Source: Burkholderia sp. MS389
Lineage (GTDB): Bacteria > Pseudomonadota > Gammaproteobacteria > Burkholderiales > Burkholderiaceae
DNA length: 64,000 bases
Assembly (NCBI RefSeq): GCF_016899425.1
Contig: NZ_CP045996.1
Location: 496,001 to 560,000, forward strand
Direction: 5' to 3'
The position numbers and the translations under genes were made by a program. Positions 17,101 to 25,824 of this stretch are shown here, in pieces (the stretch's first letter is position 1; each line of letters begins with the position of its first letter). The notes beneath the pieces are model-generated. The model was not told the DNA's origin. It searched no databases and saw only the letters and a list, made by a program, of their open reading frames with translations.

Positions 17101-17775
17101 GTCGGCATCGGCGGCGCGTATCTGTGCGTGTACGGAATGGAAGGGCCGGGCGGCTATCAGTTCGTCGGCCGTACCGTGCAGATGTGGAATCGCCACCGCA
17201 CCACGCGTGAATTCGAGGCCGGCAAGCCGTGGCTGCTGCGCTTCTTCGACGAGATCCGCTTCTACGAAGTCAGCGAGGCCGAACTGGCTGCGCTGCGCGC
17301 GGATTTCATCGCGGGCCGCGCGACGCTGAAGATCGAGGAATCGGTGTTCGATCTGCGCGAATACAACCGCTTCCTGAGCGACGAGGCGGAGCCGATCGCC
17401 GCGTTCAAGGCGACGCAGCAGGCCGCGTTCGACGCGGAGCGCGAGCGGTGGCGCGCGGCGGGCCACGCGGAATACGTCGGCGACGGGGAACTGGGCGATG
17501 CGCAAGCGGACCGCGTAGCGGGCGCGCTCGACGACACGCAGCGCGCGATTGCCGCGGACGTGTCGGGCAGCGTGTGGAAGGTGCTGGTGGAAGCCGGCGA
17601 GCGCGTGACCGAAGGGCAGGTCGTCGCGATCGTCGAGTCGATGAAGATGGAGGTGGCGGTGACGGCAACGGAAGACGGCACGATCGAGACGATCGATTGC
17701 GCGCCCGGCGCGGCGGTGGTGGCCGGCCAGCGGCTGATGGTGATGAAGGCGGGCGCCGCCGAGGAGGTCGCATGA
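14161..17775 (+). CDS. Biotin-dependent guanidine/urea carboxylase
   Basis: A 1204-residue protein. Domains in order: biotin carboxylase with ATP-grasp (about 1-450; KVLVANRGEIACRVIR, STAGGGGIGMS, FLEVNTRLQVEH); KipA-like and KipI-like carboxyltransferase halves (about 480-1080; YWSVGVPPSGPMDDRAFDLA, VYRRSGDRNVLVEYG); and a C-terminal biotinyl domain with the biotin Lys at about 1162 (ESMKMEVAV). The two halves are joined by an Ala/Ser-rich linker near 770. The enzyme uses ATP and bicarbonate to carboxylate guanidine (or urea) on nitrogen. Context (guanidine riboswitch, cgdAB) favours guanidine as the substrate, although annotation systems often say urea carboxylase. The ATG at 14161 has a perfect AGGAGG. 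It overlaps the allophanate hydrolase gene by four bases. Confidence 0.92.
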   Translation: MRFAKVLVANRGEIACRVIRTLKRLGIASVAIYSDADRDARHVALADEAVRVGPAPAADSYLNVAAILDAARETGAQAVHPGYGFLSEHAGFADACEAAGLRFIGPRGDHMRAFGLKHTARELAAAHGVALLPGTGLLDDVTTALAEADAIGYPVMLKSTAGGGGIGMSLCRDAGQLGAAFESVVRLGAANFAHAGVYLEKFVEHARHIEVQIFGDGRGGAIALGERDCSVQRRNQKVIEETPAPDLTDAERDALHGSAVRLARAVGYASAGTVEFVFDASTRQFYFLEVNTRLQVEHCVTEAVTGVDLVEWMILQAEGDLPPLDTLAVAPCGASIQVRLYAEDPNKQFQPSAGLLTYVAFPDDVRVDGWIDAGTEISAHYDPLLAKLIVHGDTRRDALAALRAALDRTELYGIETNLDYLRAVVGSDTFARGAPTTAFLSRFAFAPHTIDVLDGGVQTTVQQAPGRVGYWSVGVPPSGPMDDRAFDLANALLGNARDAAGLEFTMVGATLRFNTATLFVLGGAPLAATLDGEAVPFWQVVRARPGAVLKLGGVTGAGVRACLAVKGGLHVPDYLGSKATFTLGQFGGHAGRALRKGDVLHLHADAGRGDAGATLAAADIPALTHAWTLGVLDGPHGAPDFFTPDDIAMLYGTQWTVHYNSSRTGVRLIGPKPQWARADGGEAGLHPSNIHDNAYAIGAVDFTGDMPVILGPDGPSLGGFVCPVTVVRDELWKLGQLRPGDTVQFVRANVSVGISAAAIVNATDDVAAVAAASASSDDCVLHRAPSAGGGIGVVYRRSGDRNVLVEYGPPVLDLNLRFRVHALMGWLDAHRLPGMLDLTPGIRSLQVQFDSRTLPLDALLAHLQAAERELADVADLRVPNRIVHLPLSWDDPSTRVAIERYMQSVRSDAPWCPSNIEFIRRINGLASIDDVKRIVFDARYLVMGLGDVYLGAPVATPLDPRHRLVTTKYNPARTWTPENAVGIGGAYLCVYGMEGPGGYQFVGRTVQMWNRHRTTREFEAGKPWLLRFFDEIRFYEVSEAELAALRADFIAGRATLKIEESVFDLREYNRFLSDEAEPIAAFKATQQAAFDAERERWRAAGHAEYVGDGELGDAQADRVAGALDDTQRAIAADVSGSVWKVLVEAGERVTEGQVVAIVESMKMEVAVTATEDGTIETIDCAPGAAVVAGQRLMVMKAGAAEEVA

Positions 17776-19643
17776 GCACGACGGAACGCCCGGTTCTGCC
17801 CGGGCTGCACTCGATTGCCGCGCTGCGCGCGCGCTACGCGGCGGGCGGCCTGACGCCGCATGCGCTCGTCGACGCGATCGCCGCGCACTTCGACGCGGGC
17901 GACCCGCACCATGCGTGGATCCGGCCGCTGACGCGCGACGAGATGATGCCGTATGCCGACGCGCTGGCCGGGCGCGACATCGCGTCGTTGCCGTTGTACG
18001 GCGTGCCGTTCGCGATCAAGGACAACATCGACCTCGCCGGCATACCGACGACAGCCGGTTGCCCGGCCTATGCGTACACGCCGGCACGCAGCGCGCCGGT
18101 GGTCGAGCGATTGATCGCGGCCGGCGCGATTCCCGTCGGCAAGACCAATCTCGACCAGTTCGCGACCGGGCTCTCCGGGCAGCGCTCGCCTTACGGCGCG
18201 TGCCGCAATGCGCTCGATCCGCGCTATGCGTCGGGCGGCTCGAGTTCCGGGTCGGCGGTGGCGGTCGCGCTCGGCGTCGCGACGTTCTCGCTCGGCACCG
18301 ACACGGCCGGCTCCGGGCGCGTGCCGGCCGCCTTCCACGGGCTCGTCGGGCTCAAGCCGACACGGGGCGTGCTGAGCACGCTCGGCGTGGTGCCGGCCTG
18401 CCGGTCGCTCGATTGCGTATCGGTGTTCGCGCGTTCGGCGGACGACGCGCGCACCGTGTTCGCCGCCGCGCATGGCGTGACGGAAGGCGACCCGTACGGG
18501 CGCGCCTGGCAGCCGCTGTTGGGCGCGGACGGATTGCGCGCGGACCCGGCGCGGCCGCTCGCACAATTGCGGTTCGGCACGCCGCGCGCCGATCAGCTCG
18601 AATTCTTCGGCGACGCATCGTATCGCGCGGCGTGGGGCGCGGCGCTCGACCGGCTGCGCGCGAGCGGCGCGTGGATCGTCGAGATCGACTTCGCACCGTT
18701 CCTGGCCGCCGCGCGGCTGCTGTACGACGGCCCGTGGGTCGCCGAGCGGCTCGCCGCGATCGGCGCGTTCGCCGCGCGCGAGCCCGACGCGCTGCATCCG
18801 GTGATCCGCGAAATCGTTGGCGGCGCGGCGCGCTTCAGCGCCGCCGATGCGTTCGCCGCCTTCGACCGGCTCGCGGCGCTGCGCGTCGATGCGGCCCGCG
18901 CGTGGGACGGCCTCGACGCGATCGTGATGCCGACCTCGGCGACGACCGCGACCGTCGACGCGCTCGAAGCCGATCCGATCGCGATCAATTCGCGCTTCGG
19001 CTACTACACGAACTTCGTGAACCTGCTCGACCTGTCGGCGATCGCGGTGCCGGCGGGCACGTGCGCGACCGGGCCGCATGCGGGCTTGCCGTTCGGGATC
19101 ACGTTCGTCGGCCGTGCGCACGACGACGCGCGGCTGCTCGATCTCGCGCACGCGTGGGGCGATGGCGCTGCCGCCGTCGACGACGTTCGGCCGCCTGCGG
19201 CCGCGATGTCGGCGCGTGCCGCAGCCGCGGGTGTCGTGCGGGTGGCCGTCGTCGGCGCGCATCTTCGCGGCGAACCGTTGAACGGGCAGCTCACGCAGCG
19301 TGGCGCGCGCTTCGTCGCCGCGACCACGACCGCGCCGGCCTATCGCCTCTATGCGCTGTCCGCCGATGCAAGCGGCGGTGTCGCCAAACCGGGCCTCGTG
19401 CGCGTGCCGGACGGCGGCGCGCCGATCGCGGTCGAGGTCTGGGAGATGCCGGTCGACGCGTACGGCAGTTTCGTCGCCGGCATCGCGGCGCCGCTCGGCA
19501 TCGGCACGCTGACACTCGCCGACGGTGCGCGCGTGCAGGGCTTCCTGTGCGAAAGCGCAGCGCTCGACGATGCGCAGGACATCACGCGCTTCGGCGGCTG
19601 GCGCGCTTACCGCGCGCAGGCGGCGCGCGGCGCACCGCAATGA
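17772..19643 (+). CDS. atzF: Allophanate hydrolase
   Basis: A 623-residue protein. The N-terminal amidase-signature domain (about 1-450) has the catalytic Lys in VPFAIKDNID, the cis-Ser in GGSSSGSAVAVA and the nucleophile Ser in GTDTAGSGRVPAAF. The C-terminal AtzF-type domain (from about 480; VAVVGAHLRGEPLNGQL) is where decarboxylation or structural roles have been proposed. It converts allophanate to ammonia and carbon dioxide, the last step of guanidine nitrogen release. GAGGAGG precedes the ATG, which overlaps the carboxylase stop (ATGA). Length is normal for the family. Confidence 0.93.
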   Translation: MSTTERPVLPGLHSIAALRARYAAGGLTPHALVDAIAAHFDAGDPHHAWIRPLTRDEMMPYADALAGRDIASLPLYGVPFAIKDNIDLAGIPTTAGCPAYAYTPARSAPVVERLIAAGAIPVGKTNLDQFATGLSGQRSPYGACRNALDPRYASGGSSSGSAVAVALGVATFSLGTDTAGSGRVPAAFHGLVGLKPTRGVLSTLGVVPACRSLDCVSVFARSADDARTVFAAAHGVTEGDPYGRAWQPLLGADGLRADPARPLAQLRFGTPRADQLEFFGDASYRAAWGAALDRLRASGAWIVEIDFAPFLAAARLLYDGPWVAERLAAIGAFAAREPDALHPVIREIVGGAARFSAADAFAAFDRLAALRVDAARAWDGLDAIVMPTSATTATVDALEADPIAINSRFGYYTNFVNLLDLSAIAVPAGTCATGPHAGLPFGITFVGRAHDDARLLDLAHAWGDGAAAVDDVRPPAAAMSARAAAAGVVRVAVVGAHLRGEPLNGQLTQRGARFVAATTTAPAYRLYALSADASGGVAKPGLVRVPDGGAPIAVEVWEMPVDAYGSFVAGIAAPLGIGTLTLADGARVQGFLCESAALDDAQDITRFGGWRAYRAQAARGAPQ

Positions 19644-19707
19644 ACGCACGGTCGCGCGATGCCGCGGCATCCGCGCGACCGGCACCCGAAACGAGACGGA
19701 GATTCCG

Positions 19708-20682
19708 ATGACAACGACCCGCAACACGACCGGCTGGCTCGCGGTGCGCCGCGAGCTCACCACGCGCGGCAAATGGACGCTCGGGCTGGCGTCCTTCCTG
19801 CTGCCGTTCGCCGTCTGGTGCCTGATCAGCTATGTCCCGTTCGTCTGGCATCCGCAGATGCGCATCACGAACCCGGGCAGCGTCGATTATTTCCAGACCG
19901 GCATGCAGATCGACCGCGACGTGTTCGACGACGAGCTCGCGCATGCACGCGCGACGCACGCGGCGGTGCCCGAAGGCGTGCGCGCGAATCCGGTCTACCT
20001 GCCGGCGCCGCACCAGGTCTTGCGCGCGTTCTATACGGCGTTCACGACGCCGCCCGCGTCGCGCGACGGCGTGTGGCTGCACGAAAGCCTGTGGCACAGC
20101 ATCCGCATCATCTTCTGGGGCTTCGTGATTTCGTCCGCGATCGGCGTGCCGCTCGGCATCGTCTGCGGCACCTTCAGCGCGCTCGCGCGGCTGCAGGAGC
20201 CGTTCCTGGAGTTCTTCCGCTATCTGCCGGCGCCCGCGTTCGGCGCGCTGATGGTCGCGATTCTCGGCATCTACGACGCACCGAAGATCGCGATCATCGT
20301 GATCGGCACGCTATTCCAGCAGGTGCTGATCGTCGCGAACACCACGCGCAAGCTCGAATACGGGCTGTTCGAGGCCGCGATGACGCTCGGCACGAAGAAG
20401 CTGAAGCTGCTCACGCACGTCGTGATTCCGGGCGTGCTGCCGGACCTGTATCGCGATCAGCGGATCCTGCTCGGCTGGGCATGGACTTACCTGATCGTCG
20501 CCGAGCTGGTCGGCACGAGTTCGGGCATCACGTGGTACATCAGCCAGCAGGCGCGCTACCAGCATTTCGACAACGTGTATGCGGCGATCCTGATGATCGG
20601 GATCATCGGCCTCGGCACCGACATCGTGCTCGGGTTGCTCGGCCGCCGGCTCTTTCCGTGGGACCGCACGCTGAAAGCGTGA
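19708..20682 (+). CDS. ABC transporter permease, guanidine/urea carboxylase locus
   Basis: A 324-residue inner-membrane permease of the SsuC/TauC-like type. It has an N-terminal membrane segment (TLGLASFLLPFAVWCLI), a long periplasmic insertion of about 70-80 residues rich in charged residues, then five or so helices with an EAA-like loop (FEAAMTLGTKKLKLLTHVVIPG). It would pair with the ATPase gene just downstream and the distant substrate-binding protein. The start has GGAG upstream. It follows the hydrolase gene by 64 bases in the same riboswitch-controlled operon. Confidence 0.88.
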   Translation: MTTTRNTTGWLAVRRELTTRGKWTLGLASFLLPFAVWCLISYVPFVWHPQMRITNPGSVDYFQTGMQIDRDVFDDELAHARATHAAVPEGVRANPVYLPAPHQVLRAFYTAFTTPPASRDGVWLHESLWHSIRIIFWGFVISSAIGVPLGIVCGTFSALARLQEPFLEFFRYLPAPAFGALMVAILGIYDAPKIAIIVIGTLFQQVLIVANTTRKLEYGLFEAAMTLGTKKLKLLTHVVIPGVLPDLYRDQRILLGWAWTYLIVAELVGTSSGITWYISQQARYQHFDNVYAAILMIGIIGLGTDIVLGLLGRRLFPWDRTLKA

Positions 20683-20727
20683 GCGCCGCCCGCCCGTACC
20701 CATCGACCGATTTCCGCAGAGGGCATC

Positions 20728-21639
20728 ATGCAGAATCCGCAAGCCGTTCCCGATTACCTGGTCCAATCCGACGCGGTGCGCGAGCGCTTCGCGCGGCTGA
20801 AGGCCCGCGACGTGATACTCGACGTACGACACGTCGGCAAGCGTTTCGCGACGCCGCAGGGCGACTGCGTCGCGCTCGACGACATCAGTTTCCGTACGCA
20901 CCGGCGCGAGTTCGTGTGCGTGATTGGTCCGTCCGGCTGCGGCAAGTCGACGTTGATCCGTATCCTCGCCGGGCTCGACGCGCAGACGAGCGGCGAGGTG
21001 CTGCTGGACGGCAAACCGGTCGACGGGCCGGGCGCCGATCGCGGGATGGTGTTCCAGGGATACACGCTGTTTCCGTGGCTCACGGTGAAGAAGAACGTGA
21101 TGTTCGGTCTGCGAATGAACGGCAGCAGCAGCGGCGTGGCCGAGCGCGAGGCGTTGCAGTGGCTCGATCTCGTCGGGCTGACGCGTTTCGCCGACGTGTA
21201 TCCGCACCAGCTGTCGGGCGGCATGAAGCAGCGCGTGGCCATTGCGCGCGCGCTCGCGAACCGTCCGCGCATCCTGCTGATGGACGAACCGTTCGGCGCG
21301 CTGGACGCACAGACGCGTGCGAGGATGCAGACGCACCTGCTCGACATCTGGCGCAACATCGACGTGACGATCCTGTTCATCACGCACGACCTCGACGAGG
21401 CGATTTTTCTGGCTGACCGGATCCTGGTGCTGAAGGCGAATCCGGGCGGGGTGCAGGAGCTGATCGAGGTGCCGGTGCCGCGGCCGCGCGATTATTCGCA
21501 GGTCAATACGCCCGCGTTCATCGCGACGAAGGCGCGGCTCGAAGCGCTGATTCATCCGAAGGAAGCCGCGACGGCGGAAGACGACGGCATCAAGCCGCAC
21601 ATGATCCGGATGACGGATGTTGCGGATAACGTCGAATAG
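20728..21639 (+). CDS. ABC transporter ATP-binding protein, guanidine/urea carboxylase locus
   Basis: A 303-residue ATPase of the SsuB/TauB-like type. It has Walker A GPSGCGKST, the Q-loop VFQGYTLFPWL, signature LSGGMKQR, Walker B ILLMDEPFGALD and the switch His in FITHDLDEA. The N-terminal extension of about 30 residues before the core and a short C-terminal tail are family-typical. It powers import through the preceding permease. AGAGGG lies before the ATG. It is the last gene of the guanidine operon; the next gene begins about 200 bases later. Confidence 0.9.
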   Translation: MQNPQAVPDYLVQSDAVRERFARLKARDVILDVRHVGKRFATPQGDCVALDDISFRTHRREFVCVIGPSGCGKSTLIRILAGLDAQTSGEVLLDGKPVDGPGADRGMVFQGYTLFPWLTVKKNVMFGLRMNGSSSGVAEREALQWLDLVGLTRFADVYPHQLSGGMKQRVAIARALANRPRILLMDEPFGALDAQTRARMQTHLLDIWRNIDVTILFITHDLDEAIFLADRILVLKANPGGVQELIEVPVPRPRDYSQVNTPAFIATKARLEALIHPKEAATAEDDGIKPHMIRMTDVADNVE

Positions 21640-21846
21640 CGCGGAGCCAATTCATGCCGTCACGCGTCGATCCATGTCTCGTGCCGGATATCGGGGCTCA
21701 AATTGACGACTTCACTGACGCTTGCACCCAAATGATGACGTCGACTGGCTTACACCGGATTAATTTTGTCCACGCTTAGTGAACGTCGACTTCCCACGGT
21801 AAGCTGATGAATTCCTGATCGATTCTTCGGCTTGCGAGAGAAAGCG

Positions 21847-22584
21847 ATGAAGGTGAGCATTGCGTACATCGAAGAACCGCCATTCGGCTGGACCGAAGCG
21901 GAGGGCACCGCTACCGGCGCCGATCTCGAACTCGCGGCGATGATCCTCCGGCAGATTGGCGTCACCCGGATCGAGTATTGCGCGACGACGTTCAGCGAAT
22001 TGCTGCCCGGCGTCGCATCAGGTCACTGGGACATGAACGTGCCGCTTTTCGTGACGCCGCAGCGGGCCGATACCGTTGCGTTCAGCGCACCGGTGTGGGG
22101 CATCGAAGACGGTTTTCTGGTTCGGCCCGGCAACCCGAAGGCGCTCACGAGTTATGCGTCGATCGCCCAACGTCCCGATGCGCGCCTCGGCATCATTGCC
22201 GGGCAGGTCCAGCACGATTCCGCGATGGCGTCGGGCGTGAGCCGGCGGCAAATCGTCGTCTTCGAGCAGCAGGCCGACGCGATCGCGGCCGTGCTCTCCG
22301 GCGTGATCGACGCCTATGCGAGCACCGCGTTGGGGAATCGAATCGTGGCGGGCCGGATAGGCAGCGCGCTGATCGAGGCCGTCGCGCACGAGCCGGATGT
22401 CGACGGCAGACAGCGGACACCGCCGCTCGGCGCGTTTTCGTTCAGCCGGGAAAACCGCGGTCTTCTCGACGCGTTTGATCGGCAACTTCGTCGCTATCTC
22501 GGCTCGCCCGACCATCGCGCTCGCATGGCGAGGTTCGGGCTGACGGCGCGCGAGATCGATCCGGCCGTCTCGCAGGCAGGATAG
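21847..22584 (+). CDS. Solute-binding protein family 3-like protein without a signal peptide
   Basis: A 245-residue protein with the type-2 periplasmic binding fold of family 3 solute-binding proteins (MKVSIAYIEEPPFGW, GADLELAAMILRQIG, GHWDMNVPLFVTPQRADTVAFSAPVW). It starts directly in the first strand and has no hydrophobic leader in any upstream in-frame extension; an upstream TTG at 21832 adds only five residues. It should therefore stay in the cytoplasm. No transporter genes adjoin it. It may be a ligand sensor or an inactivated enzyme-like protein. The ribosome site is weak (GAGAGAAAGCG). Confidence 0.72.
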   Translation: MKVSIAYIEEPPFGWTEAEGTATGADLELAAMILRQIGVTRIEYCATTFSELLPGVASGHWDMNVPLFVTPQRADTVAFSAPVWGIEDGFLVRPGNPKALTSYASIAQRPDARLGIIAGQVQHDSAMASGVSRRQIVVFEQQADAIAAVLSGVIDAYASTALGNRIVAGRIGSALIEAVAHEPDVDGRQRTPPLGAFSFSRENRGLLDAFDRQLRRYLGSPDHRARMARFGLTAREIDPAVSQAG

Positions 22585-22706
22585 GTCGGCGCCCGGCCGC
22601 GAGGGGGCATGCCCGCGCGTTGCCGTTCGGGCGTCGGACGTGCCCGGCATCAGGTGACAGGGTAGTGATGGGGCAGCGGTGCTCGACTCGACCACCCACC
22701 AGCACG

Positions 22707-23624
22707 TCACTTTGGCCATCGCCACACGGGATTGCCGAGATGTTCGGCGAAGTAGTCGGACAATGCCGTCACCTTGGCCGGTCGCGCTCGCGCCGACGGC
22801 GTAACGAAATAAAGACCGCCCTTCGTCAGCGACCAGTCGGTGAGGATCGCTTCGAGACGGCCATCGGCCAGATATTCGTACGCAATGAACTCCGGCAACT
22901 CGGCGATAGCAAGACCATCGAGCAGCGTCGGCAACAGCGCATCGGCGTTGGTCACGCGTAGCGGGCCCGTCGGCATCACCGATTCCTCGTCGCCCGCGTC
23001 GTTCGTGAAGCGCCATACGGCACTGCGCGCGCGATACGCGTACGACAGGCACGGGCGATCCGCCAGCTCGCTCGGATGCGTGGGTCGCCCTTCGCGCCGC
23101 AAATATTCCGGCGACGCCACCACGAATTGGGTGACCGCGCACAGCCGACGCGCGACCAGCGACGAATCCGGCAGCGCGGCGATGCGCAACGCGGCGTCGA
23201 ATCCATCGGCAATCAGATCGACCGACGCATCCGATAAATGCAGGTCGATCGATACCGCCGGATACGCGCGAAAGAAGCCCGGCAGCAGCGGCGCGACCCA
23301 GCGCAGCCCGAACGACATCGGCACGGCCAGACGCACCAGTCCGCGCGGCTGCACCGACATTTCGCGCGCCGAGCTTTCCGCCTCCTCCGCCTGGCGGTAG
23401 ATCTCGCCGGCTTGCTCGCTGATCGTCCGGCCGAACTCGGTCAGCGACAGCTGGCGCGACGTGCGGTTGAACAGCCGCGCACCGAGCCGGTCCTCCAGAC
23501 GCGCCACACCGCGCGAGACAGTGGCGACCGACACGCCGGTCGCGCGCGCCGCGGCGGCGAACGATCCGTGCTCCGCCACCTTCGCGAACATCGCGAGCCC
23601 TTCGAAATCAGGTAGCTGCGCCAT
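22707..23624 (-). CDS. LysR-family regulator (divergent SDR gene)
   Basis: A 305-residue LysR-type regulator. The N-terminal winged helix-turn-helix (about 8-67) includes FAKVAEHGSFAAAARATGVS and VSRGVARLEDRLGARLFNR, followed by the effector-binding domain. The proposed box TTGCAT-TT-ATGCAA lies 13 bases upstream of its ATG, suggesting autoregulation and control of the divergent short-chain dehydrogenase. The ligand is unknown. Confidence 0.9.
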   Translation of the reverse strand: MAQLPDFEGLAMFAKVAEHGSFAAAARATGVSVATVSRGVARLEDRLGARLFNRTSRQLSLTEFGRTISEQAGEIYRQAEEAESSAREMSVQPRGLVRLAVPMSFGLRWVAPLLPGFFRAYPAVSIDLHLSDASVDLIADGFDAALRIAALPDSSLVARRLCAVTQFVVASPEYLRREGRPTHPSELADRPCLSYAYRARSAVWRFTNDAGDEESVMPTGPLRVTNADALLPTLLDGLAIAELPEFIAYEYLADGRLEAILTDWSLTKGGLYFVTPSARARPAKVTALSDYFAEHLGNPVWRWPK

Positions 23625-23636
23625 TTCTCCTCATCT

Positions 23637-23650
23637 TTGCATTTATGCAA
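23637..23650. promoter_or_regulatory. LysR-type operator candidate
   Basis: TTGCAT-TT-ATGCAA is a perfect 6-2-6 inverted repeat with T-N11-A geometry. It lies between the LysR gene and the divergent SDR gene, hard against the LysR start codon. Confidence 0.55.
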
Positions 23651-23763
23651 CGTTTGTTTGCGATTGATTCTATTTCGAAAAGATTGGGCCGTCGATATTC
23701 TCTTCACATCGCAGCACGTCACACCCAACCGAAACACATTGATCGAACGAAAGGAGCAATACC

Positions 23764-24528
23764 ATGGCACGCAAACTCGACAACAAGATCGCACTCGTCA
23801 CCGGCGCAACCAGCGGCATCGGCCTGGCCACCGCCCAACGCTTCGCGGCTGACGGTGCGCACGTCTATCTCACGGGCCGCCGGCAGGCCGAACTCGATGC
23901 CGCCGTGGAAGGGATTCGCGCAGCCGGCGGCAACGCGACCGGCGTGCGTTCGGATTCCACGAAGCTCGATGAACTCGACGCGCTGTATGCGCAAATCAAG
24001 GAAGAACAGGGGCGCCTGGACGTGCTGTTCGTGAACGCCGGCGGCGGTTCGATGCTGCCGCTGGGCAGCATCACCGAAGCGCACTACGACGAAACCTTCG
24101 ATCGCAACGTGAAGGCCGTGCTGTTCACCGTGCAGAAGGCGCTGCCGCTGCTCGCCGATGGCGCATCGGTGATTCTGACCGGCTCGACGGCGGGTAGCGC
24201 GGGCACCGCTGCGTTCAGCGTGTACTCGGCGTCGAAGGCGGCCGTGCGTGCGTTCGCGCGCAGCTGGATTCTCGACCTCAAGGACCGCCGCATCCGCGTG
24301 AACACGATCAGCCCGGGCGCGACCCGCACGCCCGGCCTGCTGGATCTCGCCGGTGACGATGCGGCTCAGCGGCAGGGGCTTGCCGATTATCTGGCGGCCC
24401 AGATCCCGATGGGGCGCCTCGGCGAGCCGGGCGAGATCGCGAGCGCCGCGCTGTTCCTGGCGTCGGACGACGCGAGCTTCGTGAACGGCATCGAATTGTT
24501 CGTCGATGGCGGTCAGCAGCAGATTTGA
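23764..24528 (+). CDS. Short-chain dehydrogenase/reductase
   Basis: A 254-residue classical SDR. The cofactor loop TGATSGIG is at about 14-21, the NAG motif (FVNAGGG) follows near 90, the catalytic Ser in ILTGST, and YSASK supplies the catalytic Tyr and Lys. The C terminus is typical (VNGIELFVDGGQQ). RRQ after the second strand suggests NADP(H) preference. It is divergent from a LysR regulator and is often the only target in such pairs. AAGGAG precedes the ATG. The substrate cannot be read from the sequence. Confidence 0.88.
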   Translation: MARKLDNKIALVTGATSGIGLATAQRFAADGAHVYLTGRRQAELDAAVEGIRAAGGNATGVRSDSTKLDELDALYAQIKEEQGRLDVLFVNAGGGSMLPLGSITEAHYDETFDRNVKAVLFTVQKALPLLADGASVILTGSTAGSAGTAAFSVYSASKAAVRAFARSWILDLKDRRIRVNTISPGATRTPGLLDLAGDDAAQRQGLADYLAAQIPMGRLGEPGEIASAALFLASDDASFVNGIELFVDGGQQQI

Positions 24529-24681
24529 GCGGGACTGATCGACGCGACCGGGTGCAGGCGGTCGCGTCGATCGTCTTTATCGAGGTAAGCAATCACGATA
24601 TCGACGCCCCCGGCGCATTCAATTGCCGGATACCTGCCGGCACCCTGTCGAAGCTCGCTAACGGGTTTCGCCGGAACAGCA

Positions 24682-25614
24682 CTAACGGGCGCCGACGCCG
24701 CCGTGCACGCCCGTCAGTTCGACCATGAAATCCAGGAACGCGCGAGTCTTCGCCGGCACGTGATGCCGGGATGGGTAGTACGCGTATAACGGGTACCGCT
24801 CGTCGGCCCATTCGGGAAAAAGATTGATCAACCGGCCGTCGGCGATCAGCGGCTCGGCGCCGAGCAGCAACATCTGCGCAATGCCGGAACCGGCGAGGCA
24901 TGCGTTGAGCAGCGCGCCGGGATCGTTGACCGTCAGGCGTCCGCGGGTGTCGACCACGATGCGTTTGCGCTGGCGATGGAATTCCCACGCGAACGGCCTG
25001 CCTGTCTCCGGATTGCGGAATTCCAGGCAGCGGTGGCTGCGGTTTTCGAGGTCCTGGGGTTTGGCCGGTCGTCCCCGGCGTGCGATGTACGAGGGCGCCG
25101 CGACCGTCACGACGCCGGTATCGAGCAGCTTTCTCGCGATCAGGCTGGATGGCCGCGGTTCGCCGAATCGCACGGCGAGGTCGAAGCCGTCCATGACGAG
25201 GTCGCCCAGGCTGTCGCGCGCGATGAGCTCGATTTCGAGCTCGGGATGCGCGTCCATGAACGCATCGAGCCGTGGCCCGAGAATGGCCCGGTAGACGACC
25301 GGATCCAGATTGATTCGCAGCCTTCCGCGCACCGCGGAGACGCTGCCCGCCGCCGCTGCCGCGGCTTCCTCCAGCCCGGCGAGATGGGGCATGACCTGCT
25401 CGTAAAAGCGGCGGCCCTCTTCGGTCAGCGACACCGACCGCGTCGTTCGGTTGAAAAGCCGGATGTTCAGCCTTCTCTCCAGCCGCGCAATCGCTCGACT
25501 GACGCCCGGCGGCGTCATGCCGATGACGTCGGCGGCGGCCGAAAACGTCCCCGCATCGACCACGGCAGCGAACACGCTGATGCTGCCGGACAGTTTCTCG
25601 CTACTGGATCTCAT
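24682..25614 (-). CDS. LysR-family regulator (divergent NmrA-like gene)
   Basis: A 310-residue LysR-type regulator of the CrgA-like subgroup. The helix-turn-helix region FAAVVDAGTFSAAADVIGM and VSRAIARLERRLNIRLFNRTT is followed by a full effector domain ending in FLDFMVELTG. The ATG at 25614 gives the standard length; the open frame extends 42 codons upstream without family similarity. It diverges from the NmrA-like gene, which is probably its target. The 210-base interval is long enough for two promoters, but I could not single out one operator. Confidence 0.88.
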   Translation of the reverse strand: MRSSSEKLSGSISVFAAVVDAGTFSAAADVIGMTPPGVSRAIARLERRLNIRLFNRTTRSVSLTEEGRRFYEQVMPHLAGLEEAAAAAAGSVSAVRGRLRINLDPVVYRAILGPRLDAFMDAHPELEIELIARDSLGDLVMDGFDLAVRFGEPRPSSLIARKLLDTGVVTVAAPSYIARRGRPAKPQDLENRSHRCLEFRNPETGRPFAWEFHRQRKRIVVDTRGRLTVNDPGALLNACLAGSGIAQMLLLGAEPLIADGRLINLFPEWADERYPLYAYYPSRHHVPAKTRAFLDFMVELTGVHGGVGAR

Positions 25615-25824
25615 GGTTGTTCGACTGAGTACGGTTGGGCGATCGCGCGCGACCCACTGAAGGCCGACACGCCAACGCCGCACAGCGTAGCCATGCCGGG
25701 CGTCGGTGTCGATCATGCCGAATTGATGACCTGTTGTCACTTATCTGATGCCATCCATGTCATTTTGTTTTGGTCGGCGTTTGTCCAGAATGCGACCCAC
25801 GTATTCGCACATGGAGAACGAGCA

